Shown here: piece after piece, positions 11,424 to 23,696 of the stretch
Numbering within the stretch: position 1 is the first letter of the stretch
How the letters are laid out: each line of letters starts with the position of its first letter
From: Pyxicephalus adspersus
Lineage: Eukaryota > Chordata > Amphibia > Anura > Pyxicephalidae
DNA length: 64,000 nt
NCBI RefSeq assembly: GCF_032062135.1
Contig: NC_092859.1
Coordinates: forward strand, 114,074,561-114,138,560
Direction: 5' to 3'
Program-made: the position numbers and the translations under genes
The notes under the pieces: model-generated
Database searches by the model: none
Told to the model about the DNA's origin: nothing
Seen by the model: only the letters and a program-made list of their open reading frames with translations

Positions 11424-11525
11424 TGGGCCTGATTTTTTAAAACTCTGGAGAAGGCTTTTATTTATTAAAGACTGGAGAAGATACACTTTCATCAGTAAAC
11501 CTGGGTAATCAGTATCTCACACAGC
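11424..11525 (+). mobile_element. Half copy of the TGGGCCTGATTT fold-back MITE
   Basis: Starts TGGGCCTGATTTTTTAAA and continues through GACTGGAGAAGATACACTTTCATCAG to the CCTGGGTAATC region, then loses similarity. Inside it, TTATTTATTAAAG near 11460 looks like a second, short restart of the same arm. Confidence 0.6.
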
Positions 11526-11569
11526 CTCTTTTGTCCAGCAATGTCACTTGCAGCAGGAAATAGAATAAA

Positions 11570-12175
11570 GAAATAGCAGCACCCCCTGCTTACCTTTAGA
11601 TGTTCAGCTGATGTATTTTATCAGCATCCCCAGCACACAGACTGAGGCTGTGCACAGGTGAAGGGGATTTTAGAGGCTGATTAGTTCCTGATTCTATCCT
11701 GCGCTGCCATATAACCTCTTAGCTTTCAGTCACCAGTGCCTGTTGAAGTGTTAAGCTGGGCAGACTTGCTGCTGTTGTGTATTTGTCTAATTTACCGATG
11801 GTAATCGTGCCCGTTTCTGATCCTATGAATTTATGCTGCCTGAACTAACCTTTTGCCTGTGACCCCGACTCTGCTTGTGTCTTGTCCTGGTGTACCTCGT
11901 CTGGTGGATGGATTACCTGTTTATGACCTCCTGCTCTGTATTCTGGACTTGTCTCTTTTAGAATCTTGGTATTACTTTATGTGTGGGCTCCTGGTCTTCT
12001 GCCAGCCTTTCCCCATACACCATCCCTTGTGTACTAGTCTTGGGGGCAACCAAGTGCGAGAAAATGCAACCAGTCTTCTGAGGCTGAGTGGCGGCTTGGT
12101 ATAGGTGAAGACCGCGGTGTTAGATCAGTAGATTGGGGTCTGGTGAGTACTGTTGCTGGAAGAGGACCTTACAGT
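11570..12175 (+). mobile_element. Dispersed repeat family X, plus-strand copy
   Basis: The region shares ordered motifs with 23697-24178 in reverse orientation. Near the start are TCAGCATCCCCAGCA and CTGAGGCTGTGCAC (about 11620-11660). A GGGGGCAACCA and GAGGCTGAG block lies near 12042-12090, and the end is GATTGGGGTCTGGTGAGTACTG (about 12132). This stretch has notably more C and G than its surroundings. An open frame of 83 codons (11853-12104) lies inside but resembles no protein family. The class is unknown; an LTR-type or non-autonomous origin is possible. Confidence 0.55.
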
Positions 12176-12179
12176 TAAG

Positions 12180-13405
12180 AAGGTCACAAGAAAAACAGAA
12201 AAAAATGAAATTCTTTTTTTTTTCTATTAGAATCAAGAGTAGATGTAATGATTGATTAGCTGAGTGAAACTTGTTTGAAAGAAAAACATTGAACTATCAC
12301 AGGAAATTCAATTGCCAATGAGCCATAGCTGTACAAGTGTCCAGCCAGAATAGTCTGAACAAAGACGACAAAAAGAAACTGAAAGTTTAGGAGATTGAAG
12401 GCTGGTTTGGGCACAACTATATTTGATTTACATCCTGATCTACACATCACTGTCCTTCCAATATTGCTGTTTATTAAGCTAGTTCAATTTTAAAACAATA
12501 CTAAAGGGATTAGAACCAAAATTCACTCCAACCTGAGAAAAAAAAATTACTTCCTGAGATGAATGTGCGTCCTGAAAGTAATTGGGCTTAGAAGATTCAT
12601 AGTGTAGCTTTTGATCAATCAATATTTATGCAAGATCAGTACCAATAGTGCTACATAGGTTTAAATGTGTAAAGAAATGAACAAATGTCTCATTCACACA
12701 TACTAATTATACAGCTTGTATAGTAACTGTTTTTTGACAATTGAAAAGCCACTTGGTAATTGTAATTAGACTGTAATTATGATTGTTAAGGTGGGCAGTG
12801 TTGGGCTTGAACGTTGTGCAGATACAGACAGGATGTATGGTTAGGAAATGCAAGAAATTACTGCAGCATAGCTTGGCATGTGTGGAAAATTTAGAAATAT
12901 TACATAAACAGTGTAGTATATGGTACATGGTTGGTGTTAAGGATGTCATTTTATTACATACTGTAGTGGGAAAGAGGCCTTTATTGTGCATTAAAATAAT
13001 TGTGGTAAACAAAACTTGTAAAATTCAGAAACAAATGCACAGTAATAAAGATAAGTGTGAGCATGTATACAAACTATGGTTCCACAGGTTCGCATTCAAA
13101 TGTCCTGTCATAATTCTGTCTATCCAGAATTTTTTTGTTTTCCTCTTAGTGACAAATAGATGTGCTAGATTTGTCTCCGAGTACCATGACTGATGGCTCT
13201 ATATAGTGTCACAATCAGTCTTGGTTCTTGTTCATAGTTTGCATCTGTCAGCACCATGAGAAATGAGTTGCTAGTAAGCATTAACAGGCCCAGTATAGGC
13301 AAAAACCACCATGAGTATGTAAAACTAAAAAAAAAGTGGATGACAGAACCAGTAAAAGCAGCAATTTATACATGGTAATCACTCTTTTCCTTTACCTTTC
13401 TTTGC
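12180..13405. other. Unassigned non-coding DNA with overlapping open frames
   Basis: Between 12707 and 13193 a 136-codon plus-strand frame overlaps a 101-codon minus-strand frame. Neither shows a domain, compositional signature or motif I recognise. The plus strand from about 12780 to 13060 is poor in C, which lowers stop frequency in some frames. I do not call a gene. Confidence 0.5.
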
Positions 13406-13410
13406 CAATA

Positions 13411-13720
13411 TTAAAGCAGAATTCCAGACAGATATAAATGACATGCATTATTGCATTGTACTCATTAATACACCATCCACTTTACTTTATTTTATTTCAA
13501 GCATTATAAGTATCTAAATTTGCTTTGCTATCTGCCACTTGCAATTGCCTATACTGGAAATCTCAGACCGGGTGGGGAAAAAGCAGCACAATGAGATGAT
13601 AAATTCTGCTCTAATGATAATAGAGTAACAAGGACAATGGTGATCGGTGGGGAGAGAGGGGCGATGGAGAGGTTATCTCATCAGTGTGCTGCTTCTCTTA
13701 TTTGTACAGTCACAAGTTGA
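13411..13720 (+). mobile_element. Probable TTAA-type MITE, diverged
   Basis: Starts TTAAAGCAGAATTCCAGAC, close to the start of the MITE at 48697 (TTAAAGCAGAATTTAAG). The stretch to about 13720 is denser in G, with a GGTGGGGAGAGAGGGG tract near 13646. A matching right terminus is not clear. Confidence 0.35.
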
Positions 13721-13830
13721 GGTAGTATTAAAGCTTAGTAATTTTACTTTTATTAATCACTATTGTATCACTGATGTAACTGTTTAAATCTCAGAACTGG
13801 GTATACAAAAAGAAATCCATGAAGCACATC

Positions 13831-13832
<2 letters not shown>

Positions 13833-13882
<50 letters not shown>
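13833..13882. repeat. (AT)n microsatellite
   Basis: About 50 bp of uninterrupted AT dinucleotide. It is self-complementary and therefore able to extrude a cruciform, and is probably length-polymorphic. Confidence 0.97.
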
Positions 13883-13884
<2 letters not shown>

Positions 13885-15550
13885 CATCTGTGCATTACGC
13901 TAATTATCCAGAGTTCAACGTTAAAGCTAATAGTCAGCAAGATACAGAAAAGTATTAGAATTTGTCTTGACATCAGAACCCAATAACCTCCTCCACTTCT
14001 TTCAGACAGAGAATATGAGATTTTTTTTGTTAAATGTCCACCAGCAAAATCAGCTGATTTTTACTTGATGTGGAGAAAATGTTATGTCTATGCCCATTAT
14101 TAAACAGAGACCATCCACTCGAAACAATTGGAAGAATAGCAATTGTGAAGGTTACCAACCATTGTCCTATCAACACATTTTCTATGGTGATAGTGATGTT
14201 TGCTCCTTTCTCCACCTCCCTTATCCTCTTTCCATACCATAGACATGAATATGCCAATGACCCAGAGGTTTTTATAGCATAATATTGCAGATTGCATCCC
14301 CAGACATTTAGACATAGTTATGTTGTGCCTATAGAACCAGATGTCTTTTGGCTTGAATGATCCTGCAATCTGATTAGTCCTATTCCTGGACGACTAGTCA
14401 GCTGTATGCTTTCATGCCGTCCTAGACAGTGGCATACTAGGAACTTAATTATTGGTAAAAAAAGACAAAAGCCAAAGAAGTTTCCAGGAACCTATGCATC
14501 AGTTACACTTGTTAGAGGAAAAACTACTGATCTTACATTAGAAGGCATTCATTTTTGTTTGGATGATGAATAAAGATGATACAACCAATATAAATCATTG
14601 CCTATTACAAACACGATTTTGGATGCAGCAACCTCAATTTACAATACAGGACAACAACTAAATTTAACATTACCCGTTTTACCATATTGGCATAAGATAT
14701 TGAATTGGGACTGTTTTCATTTAGAAGGCTTAGGTTCACTTGTACCTATTGTAAGCCATTTTCTTGAAGTACCTTTGCAAGGATTCACTTCTCTGAACCT
14801 ATAAGCTTTTCTGCAAAGTAGCCCATTTCTTTGAATCCTCCATCTCTATAGCTTCAGATCATCTACGCTTGCTCTGACACTTCATTTTTCTCTGAAATAT
14901 GTTTCCTTCCTGTACATTGTTGAATCCCTTAATGCATTTAGAAGCTTATATCATTTTCTCTTTTCCCCTTTCCTTCAGACTGTACATATTGAGGACCTTA
15001 GGATTTATAGTTTTTATGATGTAGACAATCCACCTTTGTCACAGACCTTTACTTATAGCAAAGTTTATTTATGTTCTGTTGAATATCTTATATCCTGCAC
15101 CAGATACAGTCATGCTTGTCATTTTTTAGAAAATCATACACGAGATAAAAACATAGAAAAAATTTGGATTAGACAATAGAAAATGAATGTTATTGGATAC
15201 AAGTGTCCAAGAAAATTAGTTCTTAAAGGGGATACAGTAGTGGACCTACCAGTGAAAAATTTTATAGGCTGACATTTTTTACCTGGTCCTAACACACAGT
15301 GTGCCTGGTTGCTGTTCTGATCCTCTGGCTTCAATACTCTCCAAATCACTGATGCAGAATGTGTATACAGATCAGGTGGTCAGCTAACTGTCTCACAACT
15401 CACACAGTTATCTACCTATTTCAGGTGTTTGACTGGAACTACTGACGTCAAAAGATCGTTTTTTAAGAAATTAACATTCTTTATGATAACAGCTAATTTA
15501 TCATCTCCCATTGAATAATGATTGTTCCACTTTAAATACTATAGCTTCAA
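13885..15550. other. Unassigned non-coding DNA
   Basis: No exon, RNA gene or recognised transposon is seen. Short open frames (up to 75 codons) overlap on both strands around 14030-14315 and resemble nothing known to me. Confidence 0.5.
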
Positions 15551-15554
15551 AAGT

Positions 15555-15960
15555 CAGTCTGATTAGCCAAGACATTAAAACCATGTGCCTAATATTGTGT
15601 AGGTCTCCCTTGTACCACTAAAACAGCTCTGACCCATCAAGGCATAGTCTCCTGAGGATGTCCTATTTTATCTGGACACAAAACATTAGCAGCAGATGCT
15701 TCTTCCCATACTGTAAATTTATACATAAATTCACACTGTAAAGTAGGCACATACACTTGGCATTCCAAATGATCTAAAAGAAAATGTGATTTTTAGACCA
15801 GGCAGCCTTCTTCCATTGTGCCATGGTCCATTTCTGATGCCCATTGTAGACACTTTCGTTGGTGGACAGGGATCAGCATGGGCACTCTGGCTGGTCTATT
15901 TTTCTGAGACCTTTCACTAATGGCAAGCAATTAGGTTTTTACTTAAAAGAATTACATGTA
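15555..15960 (-). mobile_element. Tc1/mariner-like transposon fragment, internally deleted
   Basis: Minus-strand remnant of a Tc1-type element. I recognise the outer region (GACATTAAAACCATGTG and the following ATTGTGTAGGTCTCCCTTG, about 15570-15615). After an abrupt internal jump comes the part around 15770-15900 (GACCAGGCAGCCTTCTTCC and TGGACAGGGATCAGCATGGG). The transposase C-terminal half between these is largely absent, including the signature Asp-Leu-Asn-Pro-Ile-Glu block. It is non-functional. Confidence 0.7.
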
Positions 15961-15964
15961 CCAG

Positions 15965-17585
15965 TAATGTCTTAAACTGCTGTATTTCTTAAAAGGTGAT
16001 TTTTTTTCTCTGTAAAAATCGTAAGCTGAAAGATATAGTATTGTCATACTTAATTTCTGGAAAGGGGGGCAATGGGACCTGTGGGAACATGTTCCAAATT
16101 AACACATTTTTAAAAAAGCATGTGGTTTCCTTTAAATTGAAGTTACAGCACAAATAAGAAAAGGTATTTGGAAGGTTAATTTGCATTATTGCACTTGCAA
16201 AGTAGCTCATTACCATGTCAATGCTTTGGTCAATGAAAGGTTTTTGTCTTCAGTCACTTTGCAATATTCCTTTAAATGTGACACTTTTATTCATTTGAAA
16301 AATTCTTCTGGGAAATGAGGCTATGAATGAATGAGTCATTGACAGTTTCATTCATGGCTCATTTTTTAAGTGTCAACAAAGTGGGCAGCAATATACCCAC
16401 TTACACCAATCAGGGAATCTAACATTGTAGCTGCAGGAATCAGCAGGGTAATTTTGGTGTGATTGACATAGATTAGCTACTGACTCCCATACTTCTAGAT
16501 TTTAATGCCATTGTGTCCCATTTTTATAGTGTCTCTGTATTGTGTCCAATTATTCCAGTACCTCATGATTTGTAAGGTATAATCACAATAGAATTTGTGC
16601 ATCAAATCTGCACTCCCCTGTGGCCAGGAAATAATTATGGATCTTTGGAACTGCAGCTTTGTATTTCCGCCTCTCATATTAATAGGTGATGCCACAGAAA
16701 GCATTTAGTGAGAGACACTTGCCTTTTGACTGGTTGCAGAGGATCCTTGGCAGAATAAATAGAACAAATCTGCAGATCCATTGCAAACAGTGTTGACAGA
16801 CTGCAGTCTCTGAATGCTCTTTGTTACCTGTTACAGAATTCCGCACCACCCTAGATTTTAAAATCAGTAAATATTTGTTGTGATACATCTGACATGGCCA
16901 GCAGAAGAGCCAACATAGTTTACAGAGGGTAACTACACTACAAACAATACTTAGAAAAGAGGAAATGGCAAGGGGAAGAAGCCACTAACTTCTATTTGAC
17001 CTGATAAAAGTGCCTAGATGTAACAAATGGTCAGCATTTTTCATGAGTTCCTGTGTCCATGATGTCCACTTAGAGAGATGGTATCAGGGGAGGGGCTTCA
17101 GCAGAGGTTGAAGGTGCCCAGTGGTCAAAAAAATGAGCCGGGTGGAGAACCTGGCAAAGCATTCGGGGGAAAATTCCTGAGGCATATTGGTCTTAAGTTA
17201 CTTGAAAAAAAAGTGATACTGGGCATTCCTTTTTGTACAAGAAACATAACATGATATAAAATTACTTGTTGATCTCTAATGTAATGAAGATGGCAGCATC
17301 CGTACTGGAAACCAGGATTTTATTTAATCAAACTTTTCTTGTCGATTTTTTTTAAATTGCCAAACCAATGCATTCCATTTCTAATCTACTGAATATATTT
17401 GTATCTAGGCCTCCAGAGTACTTACAATTAAGGACTTTATTTTGTGTGTGATATTAATCTCCTCCGCTGTCATCGAATAGCAAAGTCTTTAGCCTTGTGC
17501 CCAAACAAAAACTGGGCATTCTCAGAAATGATGTGCTCTTTATCATATATGCCCATCTTCTAAGACCTTCATACCCTGTGGAAGA
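15965..17585. other. Unassigned non-coding DNA
   Basis: No gene is seen. A short inverted pair of ATGAATGA-type motifs lies near 16322-16355. The small minus-strand frames around 16495-16888 look like chance. Confidence 0.5.
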
Positions 17586-17589
17586 CAAG

Positions 17590-18300
17590 CTGTGACTTCC
17601 TGGGCCAGGGGGGTTAATTGGCTTTCAGTCCTGAGATGACACAGGTCAAAGGAGCCACATCTCATCTCTATCGTTTTACAAAGACTGGCCCTCAGCTGCT
17701 TTGCATTCATCAGTGGTCATGTCTTCTTCTCCCGGTGCACACACTGTAACCTTGGAAATGCCATGCCCGCCTATCTCACTCACACACCAACCTTGTTAAT
17801 AGGATGAATTATTTAGCTAACCAGAATTATGTGAATGTTAATCATGTTAAACTTTATTTATAGAGGCGCCTTTCGAGAATTCCTTTTCAGGCTCTTATCA
17901 ATTAGCATAAATACCAGCATCAGTATAAACACACACAGCTGTCAGAGTGCAGGCTGACAAACACAGCTTCATCATTGTCTGCTGCATGAAATGCTAGATT
18001 TGTCTCTCCGCCCTTCATGGAGCACAGCCGAGAAAATTACATTGGAATATTCAAACAACAGTAGAAGTTAACATAACAATGCAAATATTATTATTCAGAT
18101 TACTATTTTAGAAGCAGCACTACAATGAAAGATGCACACACAGGTCATTTCAAATACAGAGTCAGTCAATATATAAAAGAACAGCCAAGTTGACAATATG
18201 CAGTGAGCCGTGTTTGATTTCGTTACCATTTATTATTTATTTTGCATTGCCTGGGATGAATCGGTGACTGTGGTTGGGAATAATAAATGATCAGATAATG
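17590..18300. promoter_or_regulatory. Candidate conserved non-coding element cluster (enhancer-like)
   Basis: Repeat-free, high-complexity sequence with dense homeodomain, POU and SOX-like cores. Examples are CTTTATTTATAG near 17850, CAATTAGCATAAATA near 17899, and an octamer ATGCAAAT (18079-18086) directly overlapping a SOX-type AACAATG (18075-18081). No open frame of interest is present. The texture is that of a developmental enhancer in a gene desert. This is inference from a single sequence without alignment. Confidence 0.35.
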
Positions 18301-18304
18301 GCTG

Positions 18305-21300
18305 GATAAACTGTTGTAGTTATACAGAAATGGATGAGTTTCAGTGCTGTTGACCTGTCTGATTGAGGTTAGTGAGATGCAATACCGGGACTTGATGTCA
18401 CAAGAATTAAAATCATTATGTACTTTAAGCTAAGGAAAAAATATTCATGTACACATACAGTACTGTAACACTGTCAATACAGTTTTTTTTTTAAATGCGC
18501 AATATATTGCCTGTGCTTTAAAGCCTAAGACAAAACATATTTTAAAGTTTGAGAGGGAAAAAGATAAAGCTGTACTCTAGTCCTACCTTATTTTCCCCAT
18601 TTTGTAGGTTTGTAGTTTTCTCATATCCTCTTGCTCACAGTGTATTCATCTTAATTAGCTTTAAAGTTTTCTGATGAACTTCCAGCATCAATAAATGGGA
18701 TGGATGAATATGCAAAATATTCAAAAGCATTACAAACACTTTGTTAGACACATCTCAAATCAATCTTGCAAGTTAGTTCTAATGGTCCTATAGAAGGTAT
18801 TCTCAGCAAAACATGTCCCAAAAGTAAAATACTTGTTTTTCTGTACCTCATAATTAAAGTACTGTTGGAACCCTTGTTTATATGCCGACTTTTCATGTCA
18901 ACTTTTCATGTTCATTGCAAAGCCCCTGAACATAGAACTGTCATCAGATTTTTTACATTATGTAAATGGTTAATGAGGGGTTAACTTTTTTATTTTATGT
19001 ATTTATTATTTTATTTATTTATTATTTAAGTAGGAAGAAGGCAGAAGAAGATATCCGTGCCCAATGTTCAGCCCACTCCATGAAGAAGGAATACGGGACA
19101 GCGCGAGACCGATTGGACCTTAATAGCAGAGGGGTTTGACGTCTTTCCACCTATATTTTTTTCGGACAGTTCTATTTGAAGGTTAGAGAGGCCTGTGGGA
19201 ACATTCCCAAGAAAGTCAAAGTATAGGAGGGAAATGATTTTTTTAAAGCTAGGATAATTTAAATCAAAATTTAGCATCCCACTGCGAAGATGAAAAAAAT
19301 TGTCAGTTTGTCACTCCTGCAAATGTGCATTATTCATACATACATTCAAACACAAATTTGACTTAAAAAAAACACCCCAAAGAAACATCAGTCAAAAAAA
19401 CAACCAGCTATATGCCGATTGTCACAATGACACCTGCTTTGAATTTTGCAGTCCCCCATAAAATAAAACCTAATTTCTGCTAAGAACAAGCCCAGTCAAG
19501 GAGTATGACTAGAAAACGATGAGTTTTGCTAACAAATGGGAAGTTGGGAAAGTCATTGCTGGTAAGGGTACAGGCCTCACTGGCCCTAAGCAGACAGGCA
19601 CCTTCATCACACCAACCTCTGCCCCAAAACACAAAGGGGAAAAACAGAAAGGGGCAGTCTATGTGTGGGTAGAGTTTAGGTCTAGCCTGGAGATTGGGAG
19701 AAAAATCACAGAAGGGATGCTAAGAATAAAGCGGGTTTATTCTAATTAGAAAATAGACAGAGCAGTAAAAGGTATAGCCAAAGGTGAAAAATATTTACTA
19801 TGCTATTGTAAAGCACCCCCCTTTGTAAATTTTACAAGCTTTAAGTTTAATTTTAGTAATCATTAGGTATTTAAAACAAAAATAAATCACAAATGTATTT
19901 GGCTAGGCAAAAGTGAACAAAATGTAATATTCTACATGAAGAGTTGGTATGAATTATTCATATATAATTTCCATGTAGCAGATTTTGAACAATGACACCT
20001 TGTTTTTCTTATTTGTCTTGCTTAAATAAAAATATGTAGACAAACAATTGTTGTAATAAATCCTATTTACAGTGTAGTTTTTGGCTGGCTTGGAAAGCCA
20101 ATAAGAAGTAAAAGAGTCTCCTCAAAATGAGTGGAAATCCTGCCTCTGATGGCTCTCACCTACGGAGGTGTCCTCTGATCCTCGCAAGAGAGATTTTCCT
20201 TCACTTCCTGCAGCCTAAACAAGAAGACTAATTATAATTCTTCATTGTGAGAGAAGTCCTTCATGTGTGCACAAGAAAACAAACAAATGTCTCCATTGGA
20301 AGATTTGCTCGCTTTTGCTGCCATTGCACCAACCCAAAATGTTGGCGTTACCCTGCCTGGTACCCTTACTGATCAGAACAATAAGTAAGTATTGGGAACA
20401 CTGAGAACAATAAAAACTTAACAGTTATGTTCTATACAAAACATAAACAGAAGCTATAACAATGGAGCTATACTTTTTAGTTTCAGACCACTCAGTACTG
20501 ATACGTTCGCCTTGGACATATGCTGGTAGTGGGATCTCTTTAAAGTGGACCAATGAATAATTTTACAATTTTGCATGAATACTTTCTCAAATGCCAAAAA
20601 AAAAGCAGCTGGGTATATTTCTTAAGAACTTTAAATTACATTTTATTTATTTATATTAAATACTAGTCTATAAGCTTCGGTCAAGTAACTTTGACCAGCA
20701 CTGTAGGCTGGAAAAAACGTTTCTAGGTCTTATTCCCTCAATGATCACTCACAGTGTAACATTGTAACAAGTCACAAGCAGAAGGATCAAAAGGTAGTGC
20801 CTGAACAAATGAATCTTTATCCTTTTGAAGAGAAAAGCAGACGACTGCATTATCAAGGGGACTACTGTGATCTTTGTAAGGTGTAATAAATACTGTAAGA
20901 GTTGCACATACGCGTTACTTAGCATACGTGCACTTAACATGAAAAATACATCTTACACTAGTTCTACTTTAAAGAACTCCAACAAAGAGAGGCCCATGTG
21001 GCTTTTACAGCTATGCCTATCATCCTCCTATCCTCTCAGCCTGCCTTATATATTATTAGGATAAATCTCAAACTGTGATTAGCAATAAGTATTTATGCCA
21101 TTCTTGTGTTGTATAAGTTGAAGCTTATACTAGAGTATAATCAGCTGAATATCAATAATTCAGGTATATGAATTGTATTTTATCTTAGATCTCATGAGGA
21201 ACACCCTTTTTATTTTTTTTTATTGCCTACTGTCTGCAGTGCTTGTTTTTAGAAAACAATATTTTAAAGTAGGATTATGTTATATCTATATCTTTCGATG

Positions 21301-21385
21301 TCTCTTCATATGATGATTTTTCGGTTTGGTGCCCGTGTAGTGGAAATCAACCTTTTCTTTCCATTTTTGTCAGAAAGTGTTGGGA
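18305..21385. other. Unassigned non-coding DNA with a few repeat-like patches
   Basis: No exon is recognised. An AT-rich TTTATT run (18985-19030) precedes a more mixed block to about 19300 that may be an old repeat. A stretch near 20150-20230 (CTCTGATCCTCGCAAG and TTCCTTCACTTCCTG) resembles a dispersed frog repeat. The rest appears unique. Confidence 0.5.
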
Positions 21386-21389
21386 AGAA

Positions 21390-21760
21390 AATAAATTGGG
21401 CCATGAGTTTGACACCGGGCCCGTCTCCGTGCAGTGCATCTGCAAAACAAGGCGGCAGCTTCTATCTCTTGAATTGACCTGTTCAGTGCTTGTCAGCCAC
21501 GCAATAAATCACTCTGCTTTGTGTCATGTCTTCTTTGGCAGTGGAATTGTTAAAGCTTCTCCATTAAACATATCATTGTTACTGGGAGCAATTTGGTCAA
21601 ACAGTTGACTGATGTTTAAAACAAAGCAATAAGATTAAAGCCTTATGAAAAGCTATTTCAACTCTAGGTGAATTTAAAAGAGCTCTTTTCAAATTGATTT
21701 TCAACCTGCTTACAACTTTTAAAAAAAAGCTATTGTTGCCTGGTAATAAATGTGTCAAAC
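21390..21760. promoter_or_regulatory. Candidate conserved non-coding element
   Basis: High-complexity, repeat-free sequence with motifs common in developmental enhancers: CAATAAATCA near 21502, CATTGTTACTGGG near 21574, AACAAAGCAATAAG near 21620 and CAAATTGATTTTCAA near 21689. A 70-codon plus frame (21396-21608) crosses it without protein-like features. Strong only by texture. Confidence 0.35.
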
Positions 21761-21829
21761 ACAAACACTGATATATGGTTATGGAACCTTTATAAGATAT
21801 GGGAGCACATTGTATTTTCCTAATGAATA

Positions 21830-22200
21830 TGGCCAGAAGCCTACAAAACAGTGTTCTGCAATAAATTAATCAGCATCATAAATGCTTCTTCTCGCTGACT
21901 CGGCATGGATAACAGAACTCCACATGTCTGGAACCAGGTTTTGGCTGAAATTCATATAAATCTTCTCATATAATTAAGTTACCTTTGTGATAACATTATT
22001 GACTGATGGCCATATGTGGGAGGTAAAAGAGCCATGGTGGTTTTCTCACAAGAATATCAATCAGGCAAGCAAGGTCCAGCTTCTGTAGACCGTGGCAAAG
22101 ACACAATCTCCTTGTAGCTCCGGCTTGTCGTTGTTTGAGTTATTGCTCTCATTTGGCCAAGAGAAAATTCTTCATGGCCATCGCAGCTTGCAATTGATGG
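21830..22200. promoter_or_regulatory. Candidate conserved non-coding element
   Basis: A second repeat-free block just downstream of the previous one. It includes AATAAATTAATCAGCATCATAAATGC, given here as AATAAATTAATCAGC followed by ATCATAAATGC (near 21860), ATATAATTAAG near 21969 and GCAATTGATGGATTAG near 22192. It may form one regulatory module with 21390-21760. Confidence 0.3.
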
Positions 22201-22600
22201 ATTAGACAGATAGGTGGATAGGTAGATCTGTCAGGTAAATATGGGAGAAAAAAAGGTAACATTTATGAAAACAATCTTGCTAAGCAAAAATTATATTGTG
22301 GATAGGATTGTAAATTACGTGTTCAAGATATATAAGGTACAATTGCAAAGCAATTCTTTATAGCCTGGTATGTGCACCACTTATACACATAAAATATTGA
22401 ATGCTTCTACCACCAATATTTTGTGAATACACAAACATAGTCATTAACAGATACTGTGTAAGTATAGGTCACTATTTGTGATAATTTAATAGTTAATAGC
22501 CATTTTATGGAAGAGAACATGTGATATATAATACTGCAGAATTCTATCCAAAGTAGGATGTTTGTATCATCAGATACAGATTTATGTAGTTGCTCTTGGC

Positions 22601-22829
22601 TTAAAGTGGAACTAAAGTTTGACTTTGAAGTTTGTTTGATTAGGCAGGTCGGTATTACAGAAAGCAACATGCGATTTCCCTTCTGTGATAATGTGTACCA
22701 GCCCTATCACTCTGGGTCTCTGGCTTTAAAGTCGAGCTGCACATCACTTTGGTTGCCAATCTGGGCTTCCCCTGCTCATACCAGTATGAATAAACTCCAA
22801 TGCACACTGTGGGTTTAAATACACTTTAA
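22601..22829 (+). mobile_element. TTAA-ended MITE (piggyBac/Kolobok-like)
   Basis: The left end TTAAAGTGGAACTAAAG and the right end, read inward as TTAAAGTGTATTTAAAC, form terminal inverted repeats. Both boundaries fall on TTAA, as expected for a TTAA target duplication. The length is 229 bp with no coding capacity. Related copies are at 48697-49023 and 56069, and more weakly at 13411 and 9203. Confidence 0.75.
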
Positions 22830-22831
22830 AG

Positions 22832-23690
22832 TGTATTCATAGCCAATTTTTTGGTTTTTATTAAAAGGGAATAGTTAAAGTGTCACCAAACCCTGGAAGA
22901 AAACACTTCTAGTAAATGATTACTAATAAACACTTTTTTCTTGTGTGGGCATCTCACCTTAACTTGCCATTTCTAGTCTGATGCTCACATGTCAGTATGG
23001 TCACATGCAGCTACATACAAACTATCCCGCCTAAAGACAGTGTCTAGCAAAGCGCATATTTTCTGAGGATGGTGGCTACACTTTCCCCCAATGAAGACCA
23101 TGTGAGGCTAGGGTAGCCAATTTGTTAGGGTTCCGAAATAATTTTATAGAGAATGGGCACAGCTCGTCACTTTTTCATCCATGTACACAGAAAAAAGTGT
23201 AAAACGATGTAAATTTGTTGGCTTTACATACACTATGTTCTCAGTAAAGAATGAAGCATAACAACTCAGATATTGTAGTGGAGGTTGTAGTATTCATATT
23301 AGCACAATTACTGTTCTTCAGAAAGTTTGTGGTAAAGAGGTACTGCAAAGGATCACTGAAATTAAGCTAAATTTGCTGGGATGAATACTGAAGAGGAAAT
23401 CAAACCACTTTGACCTTATCGCAAGAAACTTGTTGGAGAGGAGTTATGTAAGATTATGGAAAAGAACAAGATAAAGAACGAGAAAGAGAAATATGTGGTG
23501 AATTTAAGACATCCAGGAAATGACAGCTAGCCATTATATATAGCATTACCTGGCAAATTGATGAGAGGAATCAATGTGATTAAATTAGGCAAGAACTTTA
23601 TACTTTTTCTGTATATGTACTTGTCCAAATGAGCAATAAATGTACATAAACACATCCCAAATGCATCAAAACAAAATGTGTATATGTAAA
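22832..23690. other. Unassigned non-coding DNA
   Basis: No gene, RNA or recognisable repeat is seen. Only short chance frames occur. Confidence 0.5.
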
Positions 23691-23696
23691 GCCCTG

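Noticed and set aside
12783..13193. 136-codon plus-strand frame with a 101-codon frame opposite
   Set aside because: No domain, motif or homology recognised, and base composition of the region lowers stop frequency. No splice or promoter context supports a gene.
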